A stretch of DNA of 64,000 nucleotides from Gemmatimonadota bacterium (GCA_016194585.1 JACQBG010000026.1:62001-126000), one strand, 5' to 3'. Positions 49,455 through 58,596 are shown, numbered from the stretch's first letter. Numbers and translations are program-made. Notes: generated by a model not told the origin, from the letters alone.

Positions 49455-50405
49455 ATGACGCCGCCTCGAGTGACGCTCGAGCGCGTCGCGCTGGCGGCGC
49501 GCACGATCGACCCGGTGTTCCTGCGTTCGCCGCAGTTCGAATGCGAGCCCCTCAGCGACGCGCTCGGCGCGCGGCTCTCGCTCAAGATCGAGTCGGTGAA
49601 CCCCATCCGCAGCTTCAAGGGGCGGGGCGCCGACTGGCTCGTGTCGCGCGCCGAGCGCGGCGCGCCGCTCGTCTGCGCGAGCGCGGGGAATTTCGGACAG
49701 GCGATGGCGTGGGCCGGCCGCGCGCGTGGCGTGCCGGTGACGGTGTACGCCAGTGCGCACGCGAATCCGCTCAAGCTCGAACGCATGCGCCAGCTCGGCG
49801 CGACGCTCGTGCTCCACGGCGACGACTTCGACGCGGCCAAGCAGGAAGCGCGCCGCGTGGCCGCCGCGCGCGGCCACCGGTTCGTCGAGGACGGCTACGA
49901 CGTCGAGACGCTCGAGGGTGCGGGGACGATCGCGCTCGAGTGGCTGGAGCGCGCCCCGTTCCCCGACGTCCTGCTCGTGCCGCTCGGCAACGGCGCGCTG
50001 TTCAACGGCGTCGCCACGGTGGTGAAGGCGCGCCGGCCGCAGACGCGGCTGATCGCCGTGCAGGCTGCGGGCGCTCCCGCGATGGTCGAGTCGTGGCGCG
50101 CGGGACGCGTCATCGAACACGATGCACTGCACACCATCGCCGACGGCATCGGCGTGCGCGTCCCGATCCCGCAGGCGCTCGACGACCTGCGCGGACTCGC
50201 CGACGACGCGATCCTCGTGCGCGAGGCGTCGATCCTCGCCGCCATGCGGCTGCTCCACCGGCACACGGGACTCGTCGCCGAGCCTTCGGCCGCCGTCGGC
50301 GTCGCCGCACTGGTGGAGCAGGGCGCCGCGTTCCGCGGGCAGTCCGCGGGCACGATCATTTGTGGCAGCAACCTCACACCGCAGCAGATGCAGGAGTGGC
50401 TATGA
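49455..50405 (+). CDS. PLP-dependent threonine/serine dehydratase-like enzyme
   Basis: KIESVNPIRSFKGRGADWLV; CASAGNFGQAMAWAGR; LVPLGNGALFNG; GTIICGSN. Confidence 0.85.
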   Translation: MTPPRVTLERVALAARTIDPVFLRSPQFECEPLSDALGARLSLKIESVNPIRSFKGRGADWLVSRAERGAPLVCASAGNFGQAMAWAGRARGVPVTVYASAHANPLKLERMRQLGATLVLHGDDFDAAKQEARRVAAARGHRFVEDGYDVETLEGAGTIALEWLERAPFPDVLLVPLGNGALFNGVATVVKARRPQTRLIAVQAAGAPAMVESWRAGRVIEHDALHTIADGIGVRVPIPQALDDLRGLADDAILVREASILAAMRLLHRHTGLVAEPSAAVGVAALVEQGAAFRGQSAGTIICGSNLTPQQMQEWL

Positions 50406-50971
50406 CCCGCACGCTCGTCGCGTCGATCGAGGGTGAGTATCGTCGGTACAAGGCGCTCGCCGAGGGCGCCATGGACCAGCTCGACGAAGCCCAACTCTCG
50501 GAGCCCGGCCCCAGCCAGGGGAACTCCATCGCGACCATCTGCTGGCACGTCGCCGGCAACCTGCGCTCGCGGTTCACCGACTTCCTCACTACCGACGGCG
50601 AGAAGCCATGGCGCGCGCGTGAAGAGGAGTTCGCGGCCCGTCGCGTGACGCGCGCCGAGCTGCGCGAGAAGTGGGAAGGCGGGTGGGCCGAGCTCCTCGG
50701 TGCGCTCGGCGCGCTCGACGACACCGCCCTGAGCAGGACCGTCACTATCCGCCAGCAGCCGCTCGCCGTGCACGAGGCGCTCTTCCGGTCGCTCTCCCAC
50801 GTGTCGTACCACGTGGGGCAGATCGTCTACCTCGCGCACGCGCTGCGTGGCCCGTCGTGGCGCTATCTCACCATCCCGCCGGGCGGCACCGACGCGTACA
50901 ACAAGGCACCCACCCACGAGAAGCCGGGCGCGTACGTCGAGGCCGCGAAGACGCGCCCCGACGGGGCGTGA
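50402..50971 (+). CDS. DinB-like protein (DUF1572 type)
   Basis: ATGA overlap; NSIATICWHVAGNLRSRFTDFLTTDGEKPWR; HVSYHVGQIVYLA. Confidence 0.8.
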   Translation: MTRTLVASIEGEYRRYKALAEGAMDQLDEAQLSEPGPSQGNSIATICWHVAGNLRSRFTDFLTTDGEKPWRAREEEFAARRVTRAELREKWEGGWAELLGALGALDDTALSRTVTIRQQPLAVHEALFRSLSHVSYHVGQIVYLAHALRGPSWRYLTIPPGGTDAYNKAPTHEKPGAYVEAAKTRPDGA

Positions 50972-51071
50972 CGGGCGTCCGATTGGCGCCGCGGTCGCGC
51001 ACCGTGCAGACTTCAATAGCGGTTCGCGCCGACGCGGACACCCCCGTCACCATCGACTCCGAGCCGTCACC

Positions 51072-51233
51072 GTGAAGAAACTGTTCTCGTTCATCGGCGC
51101 GACCGCCGGCGGCTACGCCGGCTGGTACCTCGGCGAACGCTTCGGTTTCTTCACCGCGTTCGTGCTGAGCATGATCGGTACGGGTATCGGGATGTACTAC
51201 GCCGTGAAGTACGCCAAGACGCATTTCGACTAG
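51072..51233 (+). CDS. small (53 aa) membrane protein
   Basis: GTG start; KKLFSFIGATAGGYAGWYLGERFGFFTAFVLSMIGTGIGMYYAVKYAKTHFD. Confidence 0.6.
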   Translation: MKKLFSFIGATAGGYAGWYLGERFGFFTAFVLSMIGTGIGMYYAVKYAKTHFD

Positions 51234-51281
51234 CGGTGGGCGTGCGACGCCCTGCCGCTCCGCGCGCCGCACGCACAAGCC

Positions 51282-52319
51282 ATGGCCAACGCACCGCTCA
51301 CGAGAGAGTCGCTCCGCCTGCCCGCACGCCACGCGGTGCGCGACGTCGCGCGCGGCCGGCTGCAGCGCGTGCTCGACCAGGCGGCGCGTCTCGAAGCCGC
51401 CGAGGCGGCGCTGAGCGCCGATCCGCTGATCGCCGAGCCGTACGCCGCCGACGCCGAGGCGGTGCACGACTTCCGCGTCGCGATCCGCCGGCTGCGCAGC
51501 TGGATGCGCGCCTTCCATCCGTTCCTCGAGGACACGGTCAAGCCGGCCACGGAGAAGCGCCTGCGGCGCCTCGCGCGCGTGGCCGGTCGCGCGCGCGACC
51601 TCGAGGTACAGTCGCATTGGCTGCGCACGCTGCCGTCGAACACGCCGCCGATGGCGCTCGAGGCGGCGCGCTGGCTCCTCGCCCGCAACGACGCGGCCTA
51701 CGCCGTCGCGCGCCGCAAGCTCGCCCGCGAGGTGCACGACGACCTGCCGAAGATCGCCGCGAAGCTCGGCGAGCAGCTGCGCCATTACCTCCTCGACATC
51801 GACGTCGACGCGCCGGCGCGCGAGCGTCCGTTCGGCGCGGTGATGGGGCCGCTGCTGCGCGAGCACCGCTCGCGCGTCAGCGCCAAGCTCACCGAGGTGA
51901 GGACGCGCGAACAGCTCGCCGCCGTGCATGCGGCGCGCATCGAGGTGAAGCGGCTGCGCTACCTGCTCGAGACGCTCGACGACGTCTCGCGCGCCGCGAA
52001 GACGCACGGCCGCCGCCTCTCGCTGCTCCAGGACGTGTTCGGCGAGCTGCACGACGCGCAGGTGCTGCAGGAGCGCGTCGCCGAACAGCTGTCGGCGAGC
52101 GCACGGCGCGGGGTGCGCGCGCGCGGAGCGCCGACTCCCGACGCGACCGGGAACGCCGCCGCGCCGGGGCGCCGCGCGTGGCTCGCCCTGCAGCGCCGCC
52201 TGGCGCGGCGGTCGAAGAGCGACGCCGGCCGCGCGTTGCGGGCCGCCCATTCGAGCGCCACCCAGCGCACGCTCGCCGCGGTCGACACCGTCGCACAGCG
52301 TCTGGAACGCGCGCGCTGA
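51282..52319 (+). CDS. CHAD domain protein
   Basis: VHDFRVAIRRLRSWMRAF; RVAGRARDLEVQ; AARIEVKRLRYLLETL. Confidence 0.88.
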   Translation: MANAPLTRESLRLPARHAVRDVARGRLQRVLDQAARLEAAEAALSADPLIAEPYAADAEAVHDFRVAIRRLRSWMRAFHPFLEDTVKPATEKRLRRLARVAGRARDLEVQSHWLRTLPSNTPPMALEAARWLLARNDAAYAVARRKLAREVHDDLPKIAAKLGEQLRHYLLDIDVDAPARERPFGAVMGPLLREHRSRVSAKLTEVRTREQLAAVHAARIEVKRLRYLLETLDDVSRAAKTHGRRLSLLQDVFGELHDAQVLQERVAEQLSASARRGVRARGAPTPDATGNAAAPGRRAWLALQRRLARRSKSDAGRALRAAHSSATQRTLAAVDTVAQRLERAR

Positions 52320-52321
52320 CC

Positions 52322-52879
52322 ATGGCGCGTCACGTCGCGTTCCTGCGCGCCATCAACGTCGGTGGGCACGTCGTGAAGATGGACCGGCTCAAGGCGCTGT
52401 TCGAGGAACTCGGCTTCGACGCCGTCGAGACGTTCATCGCCAGCGGCAACGTGATCTTCCGCTCGAGCGCCACGGGGAGCGCGCTCGAGCGCACGATCGA
52501 ACGGCGGCTGCTCGACGCGCTCGGCTACGAAGTGCGGACGTTCGTGCGCACCGACGTCGAGGTGGCCGAGATCGCCGCGTACCAGCCGTTCACGGCGCGC
52601 GAGGTCGAGGCGGCGTGGTCGGTCAGCGTCGGCTTGCTCGCCGAACCGCTCGGCGCGTCCGCGGTCCGCGCGTTGATGGCGCTGCGTTCCGAGGTCGACG
52701 ACTTCCACGTGCGCGGCCGCGAGCTCTGGTGGAAGTGCCTGGTGGGGCAGGGCGAATCGAAGTTCTCGAACGTCGCGTTCGAGCGTGCGGTCGGGGCGGC
52801 GGCGACGTTCCGCGGGGTGAACACCGTGCGGAAGCTCGCGACGAAATACCCGCCCGGCCCGGCGAAGGGGTCGAAGTAG
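52322..52879 (+). CDS. DUF1697 domain protein
   Basis: VAFLRAINVGGHVVKMDRLKALFEELGFDAVETFIASGNVIF. Confidence 0.9.
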   Translation: MARHVAFLRAINVGGHVVKMDRLKALFEELGFDAVETFIASGNVIFRSSATGSALERTIERRLLDALGYEVRTFVRTDVEVAEIAAYQPFTAREVEAAWSVSVGLLAEPLGASAVRALMALRSEVDDFHVRGRELWWKCLVGQGESKFSNVAFERAVGAAATFRGVNTVRKLATKYPPGPAKGSK

Positions 52880-52888
52880 CGGGGCGGC

Positions 52889-52917
52889 TTGACAGATATC
52901 TCAGTACTGAGTAATAT
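52889..52917 (+). promoter_or_regulatory. sigma70-type promoter with embedded palindromic operator
   Basis: TTGACA (52889-52894), 17-nt spacer, TAATAT (52912-52917); spacer contains CTCAGTACTGAG palindrome (52900-52911). Confidence 0.75.
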
Positions 52918-52971
52918 ACAAGTCATGTATTCCATCTGGCCCGCGCCGACCGGCGCGGAGGAGGCCCCCCC

Positions 52972-53889
52972 ATGTCCATCCGTCCCGTCAAACGCATCAT
53001 CGACGCCCGTCCCACCATGGAAGGCGCCGGTGTGCACCTGCACCGCGGCTTCGGCTTCGGTGACACGACGGAATTCGATCCGTTCCTGCTGTTCGACGAT
53101 TTCCGCAACGAACGCCCTGAGGACTACCTCAAGGGGTTCCCGTGGCACCCGCACCGCGGCATCGAGACGATCACCTACGTGCTCGCCGGCACCGTCGCGC
53201 ACGGCGACTCGCTCGGCAACACGGGCGCGCTCGGCGCCGGCGACGTGCAGTGGATGACCGCCGGCAGCGGCATCCTCCATCAGGAGATGCCGAAGGGCGA
53301 CGCCACCGGGCGCATGCACGGCTTCCAGCTCTGGGCCAATCTGCCGTCGTCGCTCAAGATGACGCCGCCGCGCTACCAGGACGTGCAGGCCAAGGACATC
53401 CCCGTCATCATCGACGACGACGGCACCACGGTACGCGTCGTCTGCGGCGACTTCTGGGGACAGCGCGGCCCCGTCGACGGCATCGCCGCCGACCCGCGCT
53501 ACCTCGACGTGTACGTGCCCCCCGGCACGCGGAAGACGCTCCCCGTGGAGACGTACCGCCACGCCTTCGCGTACGTGTTCGACGGCAAGGGGTCGTTCCG
53601 CTCCGCCTCCGCGCCGCGCGCCGTGCGCACCGAGGACGGCGACGTGACCGACACGGTGACCGACGAGGCCGGCAACCGGTCGATCGTCCTCTTCGACAGC
53701 GGCGACGAGGTCACCGTGCAGGCGGGCGACGAAGGGATCCGTTTCCTGCTCGTCTCGGGGAAGCCGCTCGAGGAGCCGGTCGCGTGGTATGGCCCGATCG
53801 TGATGAACACGCACGATCAACTGCGGACGGCGATCGGCGAACTCAACGCCGGCACCTTCATCAAGCATGGCGCGTCCGGGATCCGTTAG
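52972..53889 (+). CDS. pirin family protein
   Basis: FGFGDTTEFDPFLLFDDFRNE; GFPWHPHRGIETITYVLAGTVAHGDSLGNTGALGAGDVQWMTAGSGILHQEMP. Confidence 0.95.
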   Translation: MSIRPVKRIIDARPTMEGAGVHLHRGFGFGDTTEFDPFLLFDDFRNERPEDYLKGFPWHPHRGIETITYVLAGTVAHGDSLGNTGALGAGDVQWMTAGSGILHQEMPKGDATGRMHGFQLWANLPSSLKMTPPRYQDVQAKDIPVIIDDDGTTVRVVCGDFWGQRGPVDGIAADPRYLDVYVPPGTRKTLPVETYRHAFAYVFDGKGSFRSASAPRAVRTEDGDVTDTVTDEAGNRSIVLFDSGDEVTVQAGDEGIRFLLVSGKPLEEPVAWYGPIVMNTHDQLRTAIGELNAGTFIKHGASGIR

Positions 53890-53898
53890 ATTGCACGC

Positions 53899-54561
53899 AT
53901 GACGTCGAAGCGCGGCCAGACCATCGGCGAGGAGATCGCCAACAGCATCACGCACGGCCTGGGGCTCGTCGCCGCCCTCGCCGCGGCGCCGGTGATGATC
54001 GGCGTCGCCGCGCGCAGCAACGACCCGTGGCGCGTCGTCACGGCGAGCCTCTACGCCACCACGCTCGTGCTGCTCTACGCCGCCAGCACCGTGTACCACG
54101 CGGTGCCGGCGGTGCGGCTGCCGAGCGCGAAGCTGCTGCTCAAGCGCCTCGACCACGCGGCGATCTACCTGCTCATCGCGGGCACGTACACCCCCTTCCT
54201 CCTCGTGAACCTGCGTGGGCCGTGGGGATGGTCGCTGTTCGGCGTCATCTGGGGGCTCGCCGCGCTCGGCATCACGCTCAAGAGCGTGTACGGCGCGCAC
54301 CGCCTGCCGGCCCTCTCGACCACCGTCTACGTGGCGATGGGGTGGCTCGCCGTCATCGCCGTGAAGCCGATGTTCGAGCACGTGCCGCACGCGGCGCTGC
54401 TCTGGCTCGCCGTGGGTGGCGTCTGCTACACGCTCGGCGTCGCGTTCTACGTGTGGCACCGCCTGCGTTACCACCACGCGATCTGGCACCTCTTCGTGCT
54501 CGCCGGGAGCGCCGCGCACGCGTGGGCGGTGCTCGGCTACGTGCTCCCCGCGCGCGGCTGA
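53899..54561 (+). CDS. hemolysin III family (YqfA/PAQR-like) membrane protein
   Basis: GEEIANSITHGLGLVAALAAAPVMI; STVYHAVP; HAAIYLLIAGTYTPF; YHHAIWHLFVLAGSAAH. Confidence 0.92.
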   Translation: MTSKRGQTIGEEIANSITHGLGLVAALAAAPVMIGVAARSNDPWRVVTASLYATTLVLLYAASTVYHAVPAVRLPSAKLLLKRLDHAAIYLLIAGTYTPFLLVNLRGPWGWSLFGVIWGLAALGITLKSVYGAHRLPALSTTVYVAMGWLAVIAVKPMFEHVPHAALLWLAVGGVCYTLGVAFYVWHRLRYHHAIWHLFVLAGSAAHAWAVLGYVLPARG

Positions 54562-54614
54562 ACCGTCGCGACGGCGCGACGCGAGCTTCCACTCGATCCG
54601 CCAGGGACCATGCC

Positions 54615-55088
54615 GTGACCGCCGCGGACTTCTCCTTCGCCGTCCGGCCGGCGACGCGCGACGATGCGGATATCATCGCCGCGCATCGCATGCAATTGTT
54701 CGCCGGCGAAGCCGCTGCCCCGGCGGACGCCGCGCTCGAACCGGCGAGCGAGCGCGCCGTGGTTCATCTACTCGACACGGGACGCGCCGGCGCGTGGGTC
54801 GCCGAGTCGGCGAGCGGCGAGCCGGTCGGCTCCGCGGTGCTGCTCTACGTGGACCGGTTGCCGTCGCGGGAGAATGCGTCGGCGGTGGAGGGCTACCTCG
54901 CGCAACTGCACGTCGTCGAGGGATGGCGATGGCGCGGCGTGGGGATGGCGCTGCTGCAGGCGGCGCTCGCCGATGGGCGAACACGCGCCCTCGGCCGCGT
55001 GCGGCTGCACTCGACGGGCGCGGCGCTCGGCTTCTACGCGCGCTGCGGCTTCACGCCGCGGAACAACGATCTCGAGTTGATGCTGTAG
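54615..55088 (+). CDS. GNAT family N-acetyltransferase
   Basis: GTG start; VRPATRDDADIIAAHRMQLF; YLAQLHVVEGWRWRGVGMALLQAAL; GFYARCGF. Confidence 0.82.
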   Translation: MTAADFSFAVRPATRDDADIIAAHRMQLFAGEAAAPADAALEPASERAVVHLLDTGRAGAWVAESASGEPVGSAVLLYVDRLPSRENASAVEGYLAQLHVVEGWRWRGVGMALLQAALADGRTRALGRVRLHSTGAALGFYARCGFTPRNNDLELML

Positions 55089-55097
55089 CGCGGCGGT

Positions 55098-56138
55098 TCA
55101 CTTCCGGTTCCACACCGCCGGATCCTCGCTGCCGAGCACCCACACGGAATAGCCGCGCAATCCGTACTGCTTCACGAGCGCGAGCTTGGCCTCGAACGAC
55201 CGCGCGTCCTCGATGAACACGTACTGGAACACGCCGTCCTCGTCCCAGAGCGCGAAGTAGCTCTTCTGCCGCTCGTCCCATGTCGGCGTGATGCCGCTCC
55301 GCGCGAGCACGCCCATCGCCGTGCCGTATGAGACGTCGCGTCCCGTGGTGCGCGGGCCGAGCTTCGCGTCGTACGCCGGGTACCACCAGTCGGAGTAGCT
55401 GGCGAGCCCGAGCGAGAGCTTCTGCGGCGGCACGCCCTGGGCGAGGGCGAACTTGAGCGCCCGCTCCATCCACGCGTAGCCGGCGACGGGTCCCGGGGTG
55501 GAGCCGCCGGTGTGTTGGGCGTACGTCATGTACGAGATGAAGTCGAGCGACTCGGCGAGCGCCTTCAGGTCGTAGGCGCCGCGCCAGTTGTCGAAGATCC
55601 ACGCGTGGTACGGCGTCTGCCCGGCGAGATCCCCGGTGCGCGGGACGATCGCCGCCGAGAGCGTGCAGTGCGCGGCGTGGAGCGAGTCGGCGGTCTCGCG
55701 CGTGAACGATGTGAACGCGTCCTTGTCGCCGATGTGGATGTTCTCGAAGTCGAACTGGATGCCGTCGAACCCGTTCTCGCGGCACAGCGCCGTGATGCTG
55801 CGGATGGCGCGGCGCCGTGCGTCGGGGTGCACGAGGATGCGGTGCATCGTCGGCTGGTCGAACCCGGGGTTCATGACGAGTGGGACGACCTTCACGCCCT
55901 TGGCCCGGGCGGCGTCGACGAGGCGCCGGTCGATGTAGCCCGAGACGGTTCCGGAGCTGTCGACGACGTACGTCTGTGGCGAGACGATCGAGATGCGGTC
56001 GGCGTGCGCGAGGAAGCTCTGCACGCTCTCTTCCCCTCCGGTGGCGTACCAGAGCGCTTCGGGGCGGGACTGCGCGGCCGCGCCGCGAACGGCGACGGCG
56101 AGGGCGGCGAGTCGTGCGATGCGGGGGATGTGGCGCAT
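55098..56138 (-). CDS. GH18-like glycosyl hydrolase, secreted
   Basis: FDGIQFDFENIHIGDKDAFTSFTRE; LDFISYMTYAQHTGG; QKLSLGLASYSDWWYPAY; signal peptide. Confidence 0.82.
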   Translation of the reverse strand: MRHIPRIARLAALAVAVRGAAAQSRPEALWYATGGEESVQSFLAHADRISIVSPQTYVVDSSGTVSGYIDRRLVDAARAKGVKVVPLVMNPGFDQPTMHRILVHPDARRRAIRSITALCRENGFDGIQFDFENIHIGDKDAFTSFTRETADSLHAAHCTLSAAIVPRTGDLAGQTPYHAWIFDNWRGAYDLKALAESLDFISYMTYAQHTGGSTPGPVAGYAWMERALKFALAQGVPPQKLSLGLASYSDWWYPAYDAKLGPRTTGRDVSYGTAMGVLARSGITPTWDERQKSYFALWDEDGVFQYVFIEDARSFEAKLALVKQYGLRGYSVWVLGSEDPAVWNRK

Positions 56139-56216
56139 GGGGTTACCGCTCCTGAGGTGGGCGTCGCGACGCGTGCAAGGTGCGCGCGCGACCGCGGCGG
56201 CCGCAACCATGTTTCG

Positions 56217-56315
56217 GTGCGCGGCCTGTGTGCGGCCTGTGTGCGGCCTGTGTGCGGCCTGTGCGAGGCCGGTGCGCGGCCGGTGCGCGGCCGGTGCGTG
56301 GCTGGTGCGCGGCCG
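56217..56315. repeat. nine tandem copies of an 11-bp repeat (GTGYGCGGCCK)
   Basis: Direct reading: GTGCGCGGCCT, 3x GTGTGCGGCCT, GTGCGAGGCCG, 2x GTGCGCGGCCG, GTGCGTGGCTG, GTGCGCGGCCG. Confidence 0.92.
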
Positions 56316-56367
56316 GTCGGGCACGGCACGCTCGCTTCGTCGGGCCGGCGGCTTACACGCCACGAGC

Positions 56368-56554
56368 CTCGCGCCTGCTCGGCGCGAGTCTCTCGCTACG
56401 CCGCAGGCCCGCCTGCGCGAGCGAGCCGCGCCCTCCCTGCGGCGATCCGCGCGGGGCGGGCGCCCAGCTCCGCGCGCGATTCAGGGCTCGACGCGAAGGC
56501 CCCCGCGGTAGGCGCTCGCAGTGAGGACGCCGGACGCGGGGGCCTTCGTGTCGA
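56368..56554. other. cluster of strong inverted repeats / candidate structured RNA region
   Basis: Hairpins 56368-56388 (CTCGCGCC/GGCGCGAG), 56392-56425 (CTCGCTACGCCGCAGG/CCTGCGCGAGCGAG), 56426-56454 (CCGCGC/GCGCGG), 56488-56554 (20-nt arms, 19 matched). Confidence 0.6.
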
Positions 56555-56640
56555 CGCCCGGGTCCGCCGGCACATCGCCACGGCGGGCCGACCCATGGTG
56601 CGCAGAGAATAACCATTAAACTGGTGCCCCTGTCGCAATT

Positions 56641-57573
56641 ATGGCCGCACGCGGAGATTCCAGTCGACTCGACCTGTCGTCGTTCGCCCCCACTTCTCTA
56701 TTGATGACGGCATCTTCCGGCCCTGCAGGTCAAGCGACACCCGGTTTCCAGACAACTCAGGATACGCTCGCCGCGGCCGAGGTCGCGGACGACTTCGCGC
56801 AACACCTGCTGCCGCAGGCCATCCCGCAGGCCCGCGCCGTCGTCGCCGTGGTCACCGCGGCCATCGTGGTGTTTGCGCTCTCCGACTACGACATCTTCGG
56901 CTTCAGTCGCACCTTCTGGGTCTTGAGCGCATTCCGCGCCGTGCTCGTCGTTTGTGGAGTCGTGGCGTTCACGCGTCTGCGCCCGGACGTGTCGTCGCGC
57001 ACGCTGCGGACGACGCTGTTCGTCTATACACTGCTCGTCGCGGGCTTCTTCACCGCGCTGGCGCCGATCCGGACGCTCGAGACACTCTCGTACCCGCTCG
57101 TCGGCCTCGCCCTCGTCATGCTCTCCTACTTGATCCTCCCGCTGCCGCCGCGACTGCAGTTCTGGCCTGCGATCGTCGCGAGCTCCGGGGTGATGTGGTG
57201 GGCGTTCCACGGCGGTGCCACCGCACTCATGCGCATCGCGACGAGCGTGGTGTTCGTGGGCGGCAACGTCGCCGGTAGTCTCGTATCGTCGCAGCTCCGC
57301 TCCTGGCAGCGTCGGCACTTCCTCGCCCTCCGCGGACAGGCCGACGCGGTGGCACGCCTCGAGCAGGCGCTCGCCGAAGTCCGCGCCCTGCGCGGCATCC
57401 TCCCCATCTGCAGCTTCTGCAAGAACGTGCGTGACGACCGGGGATACTGGCAGGAGGTGGAGGTCTACATGCGGGCGCACTCCACCACGGAGTTCAGTCA
57501 CTCCATCTGTCCCGAGTGCTTGCACGAGCACTATCCCGAACACGCCGCGGCCGTCCTCGAGTCGATCAAATGA
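56641..57573 (+). CDS. polytopic membrane protein with C-terminal CxxC...CPEC zinc-binding-like tail (start uncertain; 56704 possible)
   Basis: Several TM segments, then RALRGILPICSFCKNVRDDRGYWQEVEVYMRAHSTTEFSHSICPECLHEHYPEH. Confidence 0.78.
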   Translation: MAARGDSSRLDLSSFAPTSLLMTASSGPAGQATPGFQTTQDTLAAAEVADDFAQHLLPQAIPQARAVVAVVTAAIVVFALSDYDIFGFSRTFWVLSAFRAVLVVCGVVAFTRLRPDVSSRTLRTTLFVYTLLVAGFFTALAPIRTLETLSYPLVGLALVMLSYLILPLPPRLQFWPAIVASSGVMWWAFHGGATALMRIATSVVFVGGNVAGSLVSSQLRSWQRRHFLALRGQADAVARLEQALAEVRALRGILPICSFCKNVRDDRGYWQEVEVYMRAHSTTEFSHSICPECLHEHYPEHAAAVLESIK

Positions 57574-58523
57574 CCATGCGCCGTTTGCTGCGCGTCGTCG
57601 CACTGATGGCCGGCGCGCTCGTGCTGGTCGCGATCGCCCTCGTCGCTTTCAGTTGGGCCCCCGACCGCACCGTCGCCGAGCTGGCGCCACGTTGGGCGCC
57701 GCCACCGTCGAAGTTCGTCGCCGTCGCGGGGATGCAGGTGCACGTGCGCGACGAGGGCCCACGCGCCGACTCCCTCCCGCTCGTGCTCATGCATGGCACG
57801 TCGGCGAGCCTCCACACGTGGAACGGCTGGACGGACTCGCTCTCCAAGTCGCATCGCGTCATCCGGTTCGACCTGCCGGGGTTCGGGCTCACGGGGCCGA
57901 TGCCCGGCGGCGACTACACGATGGCGCACTACGTCGTCGTCGTCTCCTCGCTCCTCGATTCGCTCCACCTCGGCCGCGTGATCCTCGCCGGCAATTCGTT
58001 CGGCGGCGAGGTGGCGGTGATGGTCACGCGCGCACAGCCCGACCGCGTCGCGAAACTCATCCTCGTCGACGCGGCGGGGTATCCGATGCGGTCGACGTCG
58101 GTGCCGCTCGGTTTCCGCCTCGCCCGCTCGCCGCTGTTCAGCAAGCTGATGCTCGTCACGCTCCCGCGCGCGATCATCGAGAGCAGCGTGCGCAACGTGT
58201 ATGGCAACCCGTCGCTCGTCACGCCCGAACTCGTCGACCGGTACTACGAGCTCACCTTGCGGGCCGGCAACCGTCAGGCCGTCGCGGACCGGTTCCGGCA
58301 GTCGCCGAGCGACGGCATCGCCGGCGAGGTCGCGCAGCTCAAGCTGCCGACGCTCATCCTGTGGGGCTCGCGCGACCGTCTCATCCCGCCGGAGAACGCG
58401 GAGCGGTTCCATCACGACATCGCCGGCAGCACGCTCGTCATCTTCGACGGACTTGGCCACGTGCCGCACGAAGAGGATCCCGCGCGCACCGTCGCGGTGG
58501 TGCGCCGCTTCCTCGGCCGGTAG
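57570..58523 (+). CDS. alpha/beta hydrolase
   Basis: ATGA overlap; LVLMHGTSASLHTW; LAGNSFGGEVAV; LILWGSRDRLIPPENA. Confidence 0.9.
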   Translation: MTMRRLLRVVALMAGALVLVAIALVAFSWAPDRTVAELAPRWAPPPSKFVAVAGMQVHVRDEGPRADSLPLVLMHGTSASLHTWNGWTDSLSKSHRVIRFDLPGFGLTGPMPGGDYTMAHYVVVVSSLLDSLHLGRVILAGNSFGGEVAVMVTRAQPDRVAKLILVDAAGYPMRSTSVPLGFRLARSPLFSKLMLVTLPRAIIESSVRNVYGNPSLVTPELVDRYYELTLRAGNRQAVADRFRQSPSDGIAGEVAQLKLPTLILWGSRDRLIPPENAERFHHDIAGSTLVIFDGLGHVPHEEDPARTVAVVRRFLGR

Positions 58524-58596
58524 CTTGGCAGGAGCGGCCAGCGTCCTGCGCCGTCCGCTCGTAGAGTAGCGAAGGCCCCACCCGCCCGGAGAATCG

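Noticed and set aside
52525-54519. 664-aa minus-strand ORF
   Set aside because: Antisense to DUF1697, pirin and hemolysin III genes, which all have strong family motifs; composition is shadow-like.
56217-56315. CRISPR array
   Set aside because: Contiguous 11-bp tandem units with no spacers and no cas genes.
56139-56363. In-frame N-terminal extension of the GH18-like ORF through the 11-bp repeats
   Set aside because: A normal signal peptide starts at 56138 (MRHIPRIARLAALAVAVRGAAAQ); the extension is repeat-encoded (AAHRPHTGRTQ) and would bury the signal peptide.
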